Virus record (IMG/VR): IMGVR_UViG_3300044626_001725
Span: 1-48,973 of that record
Origin: a virus
Reading direction: 5' to 3' (one strand)
Length of the DNA: 48,973 nucleotides
Shown piece by piece: positions 18,901 through 27,516 of the stretch; position 1 is the first letter of the stretch, and each line of letters starts with the position of its first letter. The notes beneath the pieces are model-generated. The model had not been told where the DNA came from. It searched no databases and saw nothing but the letters and a program-made list of their open reading frames with translations. The translations under genes were made by a program, and so were the position numbers.

Positions 18901-21900
18901 AGGTGCTGGTGAGTTCTTTTCTGGCCCCTTGCTCGATTCATCGCCACCTGAGCGATCTAAATCGTTGAGCGTGGTGTTCGGGAAAGCGATCTCACTCGTT
19001 GAAAAGTCCATCAGCATGCGAGACGATAAAAAGTACGCACCCTCCCCGTTTGTTTTCGATGGATCAAGAATCTGCTTGAGTGCTTTTAAAAGCGCTGCAT
19101 TCGACTCAAGTCCTAAGATGCCTTTGACCTTCTCTATCATCTCAGAAAGCCACACAGCGATCTGTTTAAAGATACGGTCTTTGGCATCAAAGCGTCGTGC
19201 AAGAAGCGCTGAGGCGTTCACGGCCCAGTACTCAGAAGGGTTTACAAGCTGATAGTGATCAGCATAGTTAAGCGGCCCATCAAGAATAGCGGCTTGTAAT
19301 TGCGCATGTGCACTGCGATCACCGGCAAGTGCCAGAGGGACAAGCGAGAGCGCCTGGCGCTCTTCGCTACCAGCCACTTCAAGTGCTCGGGTGTAGGCTT
19401 GAGCCCAAGCTTTTCTAATGCCCTCTTGCATCGCTTTGGGCATCATGCGCTCGGCGTGATGTAAGAGCTCATGCACGGCAGTCTCTCTTGCATCAGCGCC
19501 CTTAAAGAGCCGCATGAGTTCTGCTGTCGGGTTGTATTGGCCTGCCGTGCCGTCCGATTTTGGCGTTTGAATGCTGATCGCAAGATTCGTTGCAAGCGCC
19601 GGGTTTTGATCAAGCGCCCAAAAGGCAAAAGCCACCGTTTCGGGTTCTAGATCACCTTGGCGTTGGGCGCGAATCAATCGCTCACGTAATTGCTGCTCAC
19701 CGCGCTGGCGAGGCTTAACCGCGCGCTTATTTGCCTTGGTCTGCACGACCTCATCAAGCTCACCTGCAAGCCGTCTGATCTTGACTTCAAACTCCTCGGG
19801 GCTCAGTGCGCCATCATCAAGCTTGGCAATCAGACCTTGAAGACGTCTTGCCGCTTGCACTTTGGGGGTGGGCTTTTCTTCATACCCATCAAAGAGATGA
19901 CGCATGCGCCGCTCAAGTGCTTTTCTCGATAAGTCATTGACCGTGCCTTGATCGCGTGGCATGTGGCCTTGATTCACAGCACTGGTTCTTGATGCAACAT
20001 CAATCACATCAAGCAAGCGAATATCGAGTCTTGCAAGTGCGCTGGCAAGATTCGACTGCCCATCAAAGTCAATCGATGCATTGGGATTGGCAATGATGGC
20101 CGCACCCGCGCCTGCCTCTGATGCCGCATTGACCAAGCGATCAAAGCGCTGATCGATACGAAGCGAGTTTGCCTCTTCAGGTTTGATCGGTACAAAGGCT
20201 GACACACGCTGCTGGCTGTCGGTAAAGAGAATGCCTGGGGTATCAAGTGGTGCGATCGAGCGCATGATCGACATGGCACTATCAGGACTTGTAATCGCAG
20301 GCATCAGTGCGTTTTGCCTAAGAATGGTGCGCTCAACAATCGGCACATTCACGGGTGTCTTACCTGTGATCAGTGCGCCTTCAAGCGGATTGCCTTTGTC
20401 ATCAACCGCTTCAAAGCGGCCTTGATCGTTAGTGCCAGGTTCTACACCGATGGCAGCCACCCCTTGCCATTGCACGCTCGATGCATCAAAGGTTGAGCTG
20501 ATTGCGCGACTGAGCTGTTGATCGGCTCGTGATAGCGTTGAGATTCCACTGGGGTGATTGTGTACACCCCAAGCCTTTGCAGCGCCTTCAATGCGCAAGG
20601 CCTCAGCAAGTAGCGTGTTGGGATAAACGGATGCTTGATTAAAGGCCCCTTTAAAGCTTCCGATGACCGCAAGTGGCTTTCCGCCTTGATCAGTAATAAG
20701 CACATCAAAGTGCTCTACCGCATACTGGCCAAGCGCTGCGAGTGCAGAGGCTGCATCGACCCAGTTTTGAATGCGATCAACAGGTAAGCTTCTTGTACCG
20801 ACTTGTACAAGTTGAGAGCTGTAGTGATAAATGCCAGGCAGGTAGGGGTCAGGGCGAAGACTAAGGCGGGGTTCAATGCTCGAGCGTGGTTCACCACTTT
20901 TCTCTGCGCTCGCTTGATTCGATCCAGACTTTGGATCGTTATCGCTTCGTTTTGATGATCGCTTTACCCTGCCCTTAACTGCCACGGGCAAATCTTGCTG
21001 TCCACTGAGCGAATCAGGAAAGAGATCCGCAGTAACGCTTTCTGGCGACAGATCAAAACCTGCTAAGGCTTGGTCAGGCCCATCGGGTTGGCGCACCTTA
21101 TAGACCGATTCTTCTTCTGATACACCTGGCTGATCTTCTGTCGGTAGCGCAATGCTCTGAAGATTATCAAGCGCACTGGGTGCATCACCAAAAATGCCAG
21201 GCTCAGGCTTGGTTTGCATCGCTTGATCCACAAAGGCTTTAAGCTTTGCAGCGGCTTTGTCTTTGGCAACAGGTCTTGTTAGAAATTCACCTTGATAAAA
21301 GACTTTAACGAAGGCCTGCACCGACTCACTGGGGGGTTGGCCGGTTTGTAGATCAGGCTGGCGAAGTAATTCATAAAGCGATCGGCGCTCTTGCCTGGCA
21401 CGCTTAATCAGTCCCACCGCATCCATTAAGTCCTTGGTGACATCTTGCTGCGGATCTATCGCCCCTATTCTTGCCGAATCGCGCATGTTGGCCCAGTGCC
21501 CTGCTACTTGCTTTAGGGCTTCACCAATCCCTTTGATATCGGTCTCCATCGCATCGAAAAGCTCAGCCACCAAATCACTATCATCAAAGGCGGCTTGGGC
21601 AAGTGCTGCTTGAATACGTGTTCGGCCAGCTGGCGATAAGTGGCCTTGCGCTGTCATGAGGGTTGCAATGTCTTGACCAGAACCCGCAAGTTTGCCCACA
21701 AAGGCGCGCACAAAGTCTCGGTTATCAGCACTTGATACATCACCCTCTTCATAAGCCGATAAGACACCTGAGTCCATCAGCTTGGCATCTTGCCTTGCAA
21801 GTTCAACAGGCGACATCCCCAATCCCTGGCCTTGGCTTTTTCGTGCCATGTTGGCGGTATTGCTCTGTTCGCTATAAACACGGACAAGCACAGGGTTGGG

Positions 21901-23526
21901 TGTAAGTGCAATGGCTGCGGGGTCAATCCCGTGATTGGCAGCATCTGAGACAAGTTCTGCTTGATAGATTGCGGCTTTGCCTTGCTCATAGGCACCACGC
22001 AAACCAGCTACACGGCCATTGTTAAGCGCTTTAAGAGTGCCTGGCTGCTCGGACGAAAAGCCCGCATTCACCGAGCCATCAAGATTATGTGAGGCTTGCA
22101 CGGCATCGGCTGAGACCACGGCATACTGAAAAGGCACACGCTGGCCATCGGCCATCACTGCCACATCGGATTTGCCAAAATGTTGCTCGGGAATCGCACT
22201 TAAATCGTCACCTTGAGCAAAGACCATCGGTGCACCAGAATCAGGTGTACGGCTTGGTCCTAAGCGCATGTAATCGGGTGCTCTTGCGATTGATTGCATT
22301 TGAGCCACGGATGCAAGCCGCGATCGATCTCGATTTTGTAGATTCGGATCGGCCGTGTCGGTTTGGTTAGTTTGACGCTGGTCCGCTTGACCACCATCAG
22401 TCCTCGCATCTAGAGCATCGCCTTCAATGGGCTGAGTCGGTAGAACGCTCTGATCGTTGGTACGTGTATTCTGATCGATCGAATCTTGTCGACTAAGACT
22501 TGCTGAACGGTTCTGCGTGTCGACACTCGGTTGCGGTGCATTCACCGAAGCAGAAGTTGCTTGACCGTCTACCGACTTCTCATTTGCTCGCCTTACCGAC
22601 CACAGCGCTTGCGGCACACTTTGCGATAAACCTGCAGCGGATTCAAGCACGGCATCGTAGATATCAGGCTTACCCGTTGCGGCAAGCTCACCTAAGTATT
22701 CGCCTGTTCCCTCGCCTACGGTTTCAAGCGCAACACCAGTGCCGAGCTGAGCCGCACGCGTTCCAATACCTGGCGCCGATCGACCTGCAGCAGCGCTTGC
22801 TCGATTTAAAGTCTTTGCGAGTTTGCCGCCAAGCCCTAGCGTGGCTGCATCGATACCTGTAATCACACCGCCTTTGATGGCACCTTCTCGAAGTGCGTCG
22901 GTACGCTCGGCATCTGTAAACCCATCAGCGGCTTTATCGATCGCTTTGGAGCCTGTCTCAATCGCTGTGTTGCCAAGAAACATACCTCCGAGAAAGCCAG
23001 CCGTACCAAGTACGGGGACTGCAATAGGTGCAAATGGGCCCGTTAGTGCGCCAAGTGCTGCACCGCCTTTAGCGCCTGCAATCCCAGTACCTAGCGAGAC
23101 GGCAGTATTGGGTAGCTGACTTGCTACAAACTGTGCACTGCCAGATTTGTTATTCAGCATGGCAGCGCCCACATTACGTATTGCTGAGAGCACGCCTGGA
23201 TCCGTATCAAGCGCTTTGCGTCTGGCAATCTCATCCATCAGAGCGCGCTGCGCCGAAGGCTGCTCAGTGACGGCCGCTCGCTCAACGCCCGCCGTTTGCT
23301 CAACAGCGGCACGATCATCTAAGGCGGTATCAAGCGATGCTGAAAGTGTGCGGCCCGTGCTCTTAGCACCTTGCCAGAGAGCAGTGCCCAGATCGCTTAC
23401 TTCATCCGTAAAGCTGCGAGTCTTTGGCGCAATCGAAATGCCCGCTTCAGCGAAAAGATCTCGACCGCCTTGCGCATCGCGGCGAGAAGGTGTGATTCCG
23501 GCTTCTTGAAAGAGATCGCGAGGCAT
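15970..23526 (-). CDS. Giant polyvalent protein (ParB-like, MPN, zincin, LPD38)
   Basis: A 2,518-residue phage polyvalent protein, probably packaged and injected with the DNA to blunt host defences. Order of parts (approximate residues): two RDLF-EAGI repeats (3-10, 22-29); Gly/Ala-rich hydrophobic segments (110-320) suited to membrane passage; a disordered linker; a ddrB-like ParB-type domain (455-740, VMADGQRVPFQYAVVSAD). Then an MPN/RadC-like domain (910-1110) with complete HNHPSG-S-D, a zinc peptidase with HELLH (about 1353), a long helical region, and an LPD38-type domain (about 1850-2350). A membrane-like segment lies near 2170 with a GGGDDGDDGDD turn. The ATG start is normal. It follows two internal virion protein genes, as ejected proteins do. 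Confidence 0.85.
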   Translation of the reverse strand: MPRDLFQEAGITPSRRDAQGGRDLFAEAGISIAPKTRSFTDEVSDLGTALWQGAKSTGRTLSASLDTALDDRAAVEQTAGVERAAVTEQPSAQRALMDEIARRKALDTDPGVLSAIRNVGAAMLNNKSGSAQFVASQLPNTAVSLGTGIAGAKGGAALGALTGPFAPIAVPVLGTAGFLGGMFLGNTAIETGSKAIDKAADGFTDAERTDALREGAIKGGVITGIDAATLGLGGKLAKTLNRASAAAGRSAPGIGTRAAQLGTGVALETVGEGTGEYLGELAATGKPDIYDAVLESAAGLSQSVPQALWSVRRANEKSVDGQATSASVNAPQPSVDTQNRSASLSRQDSIDQNTRTNDQSVLPTQPIEGDALDARTDGGQADQRQTNQTDTADPNLQNRDRSRLASVAQMQSIARAPDYMRLGPSRTPDSGAPMVFAQGDDLSAIPEQHFGKSDVAVMADGQRVPFQYAVVSADAVQASHNLDGSVNAGFSSEQPGTLKALNNGRVAGLRGAYEQGKAAIYQAELVSDAANHGIDPAAIALTPNPVLVRVYSEQSNTANMARKSQGQGLGMSPVELARQDAKLMDSGVLSAYEEGDVSSADNRDFVRAFVGKLAGSGQDIATLMTAQGHLSPAGRTRIQAALAQAAFDDSDLVAELFDAMETDIKGIGEALKQVAGHWANMRDSARIGAIDPQQDVTKDLMDAVGLIKRARQERRSLYELLRQPDLQTGQPPSESVQAFVKVFYQGEFLTRPVAKDKAAAKLKAFVDQAMQTKPEPGIFGDAPSALDNLQSIALPTEDQPGVSEEESVYKVRQPDGPDQALAGFDLSPESVTADLFPDSLSGQQDLPVAVKGRVKRSSKRSDNDPKSGSNQASAEKSGEPRSSIEPRLSLRPDPYLPGIYHYSSQLVQVGTRSLPVDRIQNWVDAASALAALGQYAVEHFDVLITDQGGKPLAVIGSFKGAFNQASVYPNTLLAEALRIEGAAKAWGVHNHPSGISTLSRADQQLSRAISSTFDASSVQWQGVAAIGVEPGTNDQGRFEAVDDKGNPLEGALITGKTPVNVPIVERTILRQNALMPAITSPDSAMSIMRSIAPLDTPGILFTDSQQRVSAFVPIKPEEANSLRIDQRFDRLVNAASEAGAGAAIIANPNASIDFDGQSNLASALARLDIRLLDVIDVASRTSAVNQGHMPRDQGTVNDLSRKALERRMRHLFDGYEEKPTPKVQAARRLQGLIAKLDDGALSPEEFEVKIRRLAGELDEVVQTKANKRAVKPRQRGEQQLRERLIRAQRQGDLEPETVAFAFWALDQNPALATNLAISIQTPKSDGTAGQYNPTAELMRLFKGADARETAVHELLHHAERMMPKAMQEGIRKAWAQAYTRALEVAGSEERQALSLVPLALAGDRSAHAQLQAAILDGPLNYADHYQLVNPSEYWAVNASALLARRFDAKDRIFKQIAVWLSEMIEKVKGILGLESNAALLKALKQILDPSKTNGEGAYFLSSRMLMDFSTSEIAFPNTTLNDLDRSGGDESSKGPEKNSPAPEPNQPNTPGLKSPRPNPPTPNSPNRWQALKTRLSNLISPQVIDALLYEFQDKYIDLKRIRDRIHALGGVITDLNDAYLGEELFHKRVAFRTQQFLSHELKPLLQSLHDAGIALKDFERYLHARHAPEANAAMAKRNPSEAELDAYRKEAAANVASLERALQAAKSSGATTQAIEESLTLAYERQQRWSLAQAFKGTEDERLALSGMSDTEAAQVIAGIDNSNLPSFEAAAARVDAINEKTLTLLDAYGLMDAETLVAWRQAYDYYVPLHRDEAHPTSTAHPVGLGFSVNGAAARQRVGSKEQVTNILGHIAQQRETALTRGEKDRVTKKLYLMAAQNPDSSLWTVDKPPTARVLDPMTNTARTIVDPNYRNLPYVVMLRIGGKDAAITFNERNPEALRVAQSIKNLDVGDLHAAISLIAKGTRWFASINTQYNPIFGIINFARDLQSGLLNLSTTAIAGKEKEVAANVWPALKAIYRTERGGVSVASQDQSATNWANRWQQLQAAGGTTGYRDLFADAKERADALARELAALDRGAASKAAHAVLDWLSDYNEAMENAVRLSAFDVALNSGLSQERAASLAKNLTVNFNRKGRQSREIGALYAFFNASIQGTARMAQTLKGPLGRKIMLGGVMLGAVNTLLAMAIMGGGDDGDDGDDAWEKIPEFVKEKNLIIPISTTEYLSLPLPLGFHFLPNIGRLSVEMMAGGKDNTPAKQLGNLLQVLLDAFNPLGGTQSFSQLVTPTVADPAVALAQNQDWTGRPIYRENHNPLNPQPGTALVKDSATPWSKIIAQALNRISGGTAYQPGAWSPTPDQIDYVIGQLTGGVGREIGKLAQTISAPFTGDELPAHKIPLLGRLYGSTQGVAAESELFYKNIKRLNQIENEYKGRMKAGEDAKSFRQQEPLVDHIGLGNQAEAAVSKLRRLRREEQLRADPGWQERVKRIDQQIEGVMREVNRGVRVQNYLKRVPLSLVINSIT

Positions 23527-23557
23527 GGCGTTGGTCTAGACCGAGAGGTCTTAGGTA

Positions 23558-23568
23558 TGCCATGCTTG
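23558..23568 (-). repeat. TGCCATGCTTG junction element, copy 1
   Basis: An 11-base sequence in the gap between the leftward polyvalent gene (start 23526) and the rightward lipoprotein gene (start 23662). Read leftward it is CAAGCATGGCA and ends 31 bases before the polyvalent start codon. The same 11-mer is present at the three other divergent junctions of the phage region. Confidence 0.7.
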
Positions 23569-23661
23569 TTATAAGATTGGCCGTGCTATTGGTTTGGCGA
23601 AAAGATTTATATAGCGAGCTTTACACCCATTGGATGTGCGACTCCTAGTGAACCAACCATT

Positions 23662-24072
23662 ATGAGACCGATCAACCTTTTTGTACTCGTTGCAATGCTG
23701 AGTCTTTTAAGCGCTTGCAGTAAAACACCTATCGAACATTTCGAACAATCAAACGCAGGTAAAGCGCTTGAGGCTTGTGCTAAAACCCGCGGCGAATTGC
23801 GAATAACGGACCTTGGCCCATCTGATGGGAAGGAGCAGGTAGGTGTTGTTCTTAAGAAATTTGAAAAGGAACTTAGTTTTCAGTTCCAGCTAAACCCCTC
23901 AATCAATCATGCGCAGGTTATCGGAGTGCGCCTTAAAGGCGATGACCAATTAAATCGCATGACAGTCATGCGAACGCTTCAAGCGCTTTGTGGCTCAGAG
24001 GCCATGGCAATGATCATGCCGGAAGAATCAAATGCTATGCGAATGCTCGATCAAGGAAAGCAAAAGCGATAA
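23662..24072 (+). CDS. Small lipoprotein, moron
   Basis: 136 residues with a lipoprotein signal peptide: basic start (MRPINLF), hydrophobic core and lipobox LLSAC, with Cys19 as the lipid site. The mature part is small and soluble, with charged alternating strands and three more cysteines. Read rightward against the leftward virion operon, it is a moron, a gene expressed on its own from the prophage. Phage lipoproteins of this size often block superinfection at the host envelope. That role is inferred from class and context; I know no specific relative. It converges with the internal protein gene ending at 24136. Confidence 0.75.
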   Translation: MRPINLFVLVAMLSLLSACSKTPIEHFEQSNAGKALEACAKTRGELRITDLGPSDGKEQVGVVLKKFEKELSFQFQLNPSINHAQVIGVRLKGDDQLNRMTVMRTLQALCGSEAMAMIMPEESNAMRMLDQGKQKR

Positions 24073-24135
24073 CACATACCGACTAAAAGCTTATCCTTAA
24101 CTTCAAAGAAAGCCAGCCACCTTTAGAAATGCGCG

Positions 24136-25509
24136 CTACAACCCCAGCCTTCTCTTCACTTCAGCCTCGCTTATTCCATACTTCTTAGCCGTGGCAGCGA
24201 TATCTTCTGCTGTAACGTTATTCAACTTAGCACCGGGTGATGCGCCGCTTTTGGCTTGATCGGGAAAAAGATAGCGCATAGCTGCATCGGTTGCCTCTTG
24301 CGCCCGTTGTGCGTTGCCCATATTGGCTGCAAGTGCCTTACCGAAAATATCGGCTCGAATGCGCTCAGGCGACTCGGTCTTAAGCGTTGTAGCCATACGC
24401 AAGCCTTCTGCCATATCTTTAGCAAGCCCCGCGCGAATGTAGGCCGCAGCTAAGCGTACTTCGGCAGGTTGATCCTTGCCTGCATCAGGTGTTACGGGAA
24501 TCACGCCGCGTTTGACCGCATCAAGTTCAGCGGGTGTTGCGGTCGGATTCTTTTCTAGATAGTAAAGCGATGCGGCATCTTGTTTGCGCTTGGCATCTGC
24601 GCGATCCTCTTCTTCAAAACGTAAGCGCTTGGCTGCTCGCAGATCGGCGTTACGGTTGATCACAGCGTTTTGCTCTTTAGCTTGCGCATCATTGGCAGAC
24701 GTCACAAGTTGCCCGGTTTGCGTATTGCTTCGAGTTATGAGATCAGCGATCTCCTTATCCACCGAACTCACAAGCGCCATCGACTCCGCACCAAGGCCAG
24801 CGTCAGCCATGCGCTTTGCTGCGACGAGTTGTCTTGCCTGGGACTCGGTAAGCTCAATGGCTTTGCCAGGCTTGCCTTGATGGTCGGTTGTTAGAAACTG
24901 AAAGCCGTTTGTAGTCTTTCCGGTAAAAAGTAATGGGATTTGACTCTGGTTGGTGTTCAGCAGCGCTGCTTGCGCCATCACTTGATCGGTGGGTAAACGC
25001 GCTGCCTCATCCAAATAGCCTTGTTGCTTAATACCTCGTGTTTCGCCTTCAAGTGTGCGCAGAGCATTGACATCGCGGTTAAGAATCGCAGCTTCTATCA
25101 AACGACGATTAAGCCCGAGCCTGTAGTCCGATGAGCCCGCATCGACTGCTTTTCTTACGGTGAGCGCAGCTTCGTTACTTGCTGCCGACCCACCTAGTGA
25201 AGGTGGTAGTGGTTGCCCATTAAGCGCTGCAGCATTTGCTGCTTCAAAGTCAGCGTCAAGTGCAGCGTTGGTTGCTCCTCGATCAATCCCTTGGGTGTAG
25301 TCACGAATGCCAGATAAGACGGTTGAGAGATCGCCTTGACGCTTTGCTTCACTTCGCGCCTGATCGAGTTGAAGCTGCAAGCCTTCTCGCTGCATTGCCC
25401 AGCGTTCATCGTCACGCTTGCGTTGTGCTTCGCGCTCAGCTTGTGCAAGTGCTTGGTTATAGGCTCCCTGGCCAAAGGCAAAGCCTGATTGAAACGCCGC
25501 CATCACCAT
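24136..25509 (-). CDS. Internal virion/ejection protein
   Basis: 457 residues, largely helical and coiled-coil, rich in Ala, Gln, Arg and Glu (AEREAQRKRDDERWAMQREG near residues 25-44; a second charged helix near 290-310). The C-terminus TAKKYGISEAEVKRRLG looks like a small helical LysM- or HTH-like end. No catalytic motif is seen. Its place between another internal protein gene and the giant polyvalent gene matches the ejection-protein cassette of short-tailed phages, where such proteins form the channel or accompany DNA into the cell. ATGs at 25509 and 25503 are both possible starts. Confidence 0.72.
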   Translation of the reverse strand: MVMAAFQSGFAFGQGAYNQALAQAEREAQRKRDDERWAMQREGLQLQLDQARSEAKRQGDLSTVLSGIRDYTQGIDRGATNAALDADFEAANAAALNGQPLPPSLGGSAASNEAALTVRKAVDAGSSDYRLGLNRRLIEAAILNRDVNALRTLEGETRGIKQQGYLDEAARLPTDQVMAQAALLNTNQSQIPLLFTGKTTNGFQFLTTDHQGKPGKAIELTESQARQLVAAKRMADAGLGAESMALVSSVDKEIADLITRSNTQTGQLVTSANDAQAKEQNAVINRNADLRAAKRLRFEEEDRADAKRKQDAASLYYLEKNPTATPAELDAVKRGVIPVTPDAGKDQPAEVRLAAAYIRAGLAKDMAEGLRMATTLKTESPERIRADIFGKALAANMGNAQRAQEATDAAMRYLFPDQAKSGASPGAKLNNVTAEDIAATAKKYGISEAEVKRRLGL

Positions 25510-25520
25510 CTACCCATGAT

Positions 25521-26339
25521 CTATCGTCTCGGCGGCATGAGGCTTCCCAGTGCCCAGCTCGTGCCAACGCCTGCTGCCGCACCAAGGATCGTATTTAATG
25601 GATTACTCGATGCAGCGATTTGGTCCTGAGCACTTTTGAATTGCGCTTGAGCGTTAAACATCCCCGTGGCATTCGCACCCATGCGCCCAGCAACATCCGA
25701 GGCCATGCCATAGCCTGCATTCATCCCTGAAGCACCCACATTGGCAATGTTCACCCCATTGGCTGCAAAGCCTGCACCAGCACCCGTTGCAGCCATCCCC
25801 ATGGCGGGGTAGCCCGCAAGTGCATTGGTTGCTCGATCGGTCAGCGCGAAGCCCTCTTGTCTGGCACTTCGCCTTGCCATGTTCTTTGAACCCGCTAAAA
25901 GTGCAGCAGCACCAAGCGCTGCCCGTGGATCATTGGCCTGGTTGGTAAAGGGCGATATGCCACGCCTTGCCTGCATGCGCGCGGTTTGATCTTGTGCAAG
26001 CGAAATCGCCGACTGCGCATCGGCGCCTGCTTCAGCTGCAAACTGATCCGTGCGCTGCTTGGCATTAAAGCCTGTTGCATCGGAGACCAATTGATCCTGA
26101 GCGTTCGATAACAGATTGCGCCTTGTGAGCATCCAGCTGCGATCAGCTTGAGAATCCGTGACCGCCTGCCTTGCCGTATCAAGAGCAAACTGGGTTTGCT
26201 CTTTTTGTAGCGGTAGCATCTCATTGGCGTTCGACATGATTTGCTTAATCACATCGTCTTGGACACCCAATGAACGTATCTGCGCTTCGATCAAACGCGG
26301 ATCGGGCGGAGGCGCTGACGATGAGCTCTTAGATCCCAT
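25521..26339 (-). CDS. Internal virion/ejection protein
   Basis: 272 residues. It starts with a low-complexity stretch (GSKSSSSAPPPDPRLIEAQ), then a helical segment that resembles the N-terminal region of podovirus ejection proteins. A Gly/Ala/Met/Asn-rich C-terminal half follows (AAGVGTSWALGSLM at the end) that could insert in membranes. Start ATG 26339 follows AGGTGAGG at a good distance and overlaps the GNAT gene stop by 11 bases. The following gene begins 11 bases after its stop. Role inferred: part of the DNA ejection apparatus. Confidence 0.72.
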   Translation of the reverse strand: MGSKSSSSAPPPDPRLIEAQIRSLGVQDDVIKQIMSNANEMLPLQKEQTQFALDTARQAVTDSQADRSWMLTRRNLLSNAQDQLVSDATGFNAKQRTDQFAAEAGADAQSAISLAQDQTARMQARRGISPFTNQANDPRAALGAAALLAGSKNMARRSARQEGFALTDRATNALAGYPAMGMAATGAGAGFAANGVNIANVGASGMNAGYGMASDVAGRMGANATGMFNAQAQFKSAQDQIAASSNPLNTILGAAAGVGTSWALGSLMPPRR

Positions 26340-26766
26340 CACTTACCTCACCTGCAATAAATCGGCAGTCACGCTTCCAAAGTACATACAGCACAACATC
26401 ACCGCCATCGGCTGCAGCACCGGTAAGTCTTGCCTCTTCGCGAAAGCCCAAATGTTCATTAAAGCGTCGTGCCTCGAGATTCGATGCATCCACATAGCCC
26501 GAAACCCGTTCGACACCACAAATCAAAAAGGCATAGGCAAAGACAGCAAGTAGGTAATCTCGGTGGAGCCAACGCCTGCCAGGTCTTGCAGCCACATGCA
26601 TCCAAAGGTTCTTACCGTTATAGCCTTCAAAGAGCACACCTGCCACGAGCTCGCCATCGCGTGTAAGTCCTAGGGCAATCATATCTTCAGCAAGCTTTAA
26701 GCCTGGCAGATAGCTGCGCATAAAGGCAGCAACGCGTGTGAGCGAAAAGTCAAAAGCATGGGTCAT
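26329..26766 (-). CDS. GNAT-fold acetyltransferase
   Basis: 145 residues with a GNAT-like pattern. A strand with ALGLTRDGELVAGVLFEG and a WMHVAARPGRRWLHRD segment correspond to the acetyl-CoA loop region, and FNEHLGFREEARLTG is the typical GNAT end. The canonical Q/RxxGxG/A loop is degenerate (RPGRRWLHR), so activity is uncertain. Similar small GNAT proteins are encoded just before ejection protein genes in other short-tailed phages. The gene overlaps the next by 11 bases, so the two are translationally coupled. A role in modifying a virion or host protein is inferred. Confidence 0.75.
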   Translation of the reverse strand: MTHAFDFSLTRVAAFMRSYLPGLKLAEDMIALGLTRDGELVAGVLFEGYNGKNLWMHVAARPGRRWLHRDYLLAVFAYAFLICGVERVSGYVDASNLEARRFNEHLGFREEARLTGAAADGGDVVLYVLWKRDCRFIAGEVSDGI

Positions 26767-26776
26767 TCGCTCACAT

Positions 26777-26787
26777 TGCCATGCTTG
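26777..26787 (-). repeat. TGCCATGCTTG junction element, copy 2
   Basis: The same 11-mer between the leftward GNAT gene (start 26766) and the rightward MORN gene (start 26925). It ends only 10 bases before the GNAT start codon, too close to be a promoter -35/-10 for that gene. Confidence 0.7.
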
Positions 26788-26834
26788 TCCACCAAAACAA
26801 GCGTTCGGAAGACAACCCTGAGCGGCGTTCTATC

Positions 26835-26864
26835 TTGAATGTAAGTATACTTTCTATCTATAAC
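26835..26864 (+). promoter_or_regulatory. Sigma70-like promoter of the MORN gene
   Basis: TTGAAT (26835-26840), 18 bases, then TATAAC (26859-26864). It lies in an A/T-rich gap and points at the gene starting at 26925. Having its own promoter fits a moron that is expressed from the prophage, independent of the late operon. Confidence 0.5.
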
Positions 26865-26924
26865 AACTAGATATTCTTAATCTTAATGATTAATAAAACT
26901 TATAGTTACAGTTAGAGAAATGAG

Positions 26925-27497
26925 ATGCTCCCACGAATTGGATCTGTCATGCCGCTGATTTATAAACCCTCGACCGCAAAAACGCTCATCAACTTTGGAT
27001 GTGGACTCATTACTTTCACGATCTCCACATTTTGTTATTCACAATCCAACCTGCCAGCCTGCCCAGATACAGGTGAAAAAAATCAATGCTTCGGTCGGGA
27101 GTTTTATTCGTGGACCAAAGCAACTTACGTGGGGGAGTTCAAGTCTGATAAGCCTGACGGAAAAGGTATTTACTGGAGAAGCGTTGTTCAGTATGAAGGG
27201 GAATTCAAAGACGGTGAGTACGATGGAGAAGGCGCCCTTTACATTCCACCTACAGGTTTGGGTTCCAACATAATCGGATCCTTCAAGAACGGAAAACCAT
27301 ACAATGCTGTCTCTTATGTGTTCAACCGTCTCTACAAGGTAGTAATTGACGGAAAGGCTCGAGACATCGAGCAGAACAATGGCGTCTTCGTAGGTCTCAC
27401 TGATCAGACCTCTTCGACTGAATTGACCAATAGAGCTCTAGATTTGATTGCAAAGTATCCCTACCGACCAGCAACCCGCCCAGATTGGGTTCGTTAG
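26925..27497 (+). CDS. Secreted MORN-repeat protein, moron
   Basis: 190 residues. The hydrophobic stretch LINFGCGLITFTISTFCYS (about 22-40) after basic residues is a signal peptide or anchor. At least two to three MORN repeats follow: TYVGEFKSDKPDGKGIY, QYEGEFKDGEYDGEGALY and GSFKNGKPYNAVSY. MORN repeats bind membranes or partner proteins. An upstream ATG pair makes the start uncertain; an in-frame ATG at 26949 would shorten the N-terminus to a better signal peptide. The gene is A/T-rich and lies alone on the plus strand, ending 20 bases before the convergent tail chaperone gene. A role in the envelope, such as prophage-conferred exclusion, is inferred. Confidence 0.78.
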   Translation: MLPRIGSVMPLIYKPSTAKTLINFGCGLITFTISTFCYSQSNLPACPDTGEKNQCFGREFYSWTKATYVGEFKSDKPDGKGIYWRSVVQYEGEFKDGEYDGEGALYIPPTGLGSNIIGSFKNGKPYNAVSYVFNRLYKVVIDGKARDIEQNNGVFVGLTDQTSSTELTNRALDLIAKYPYRPATRPDWVR

Positions 27498-27516
27498 GCA
27501 CCCTGGTAGTTATCCC

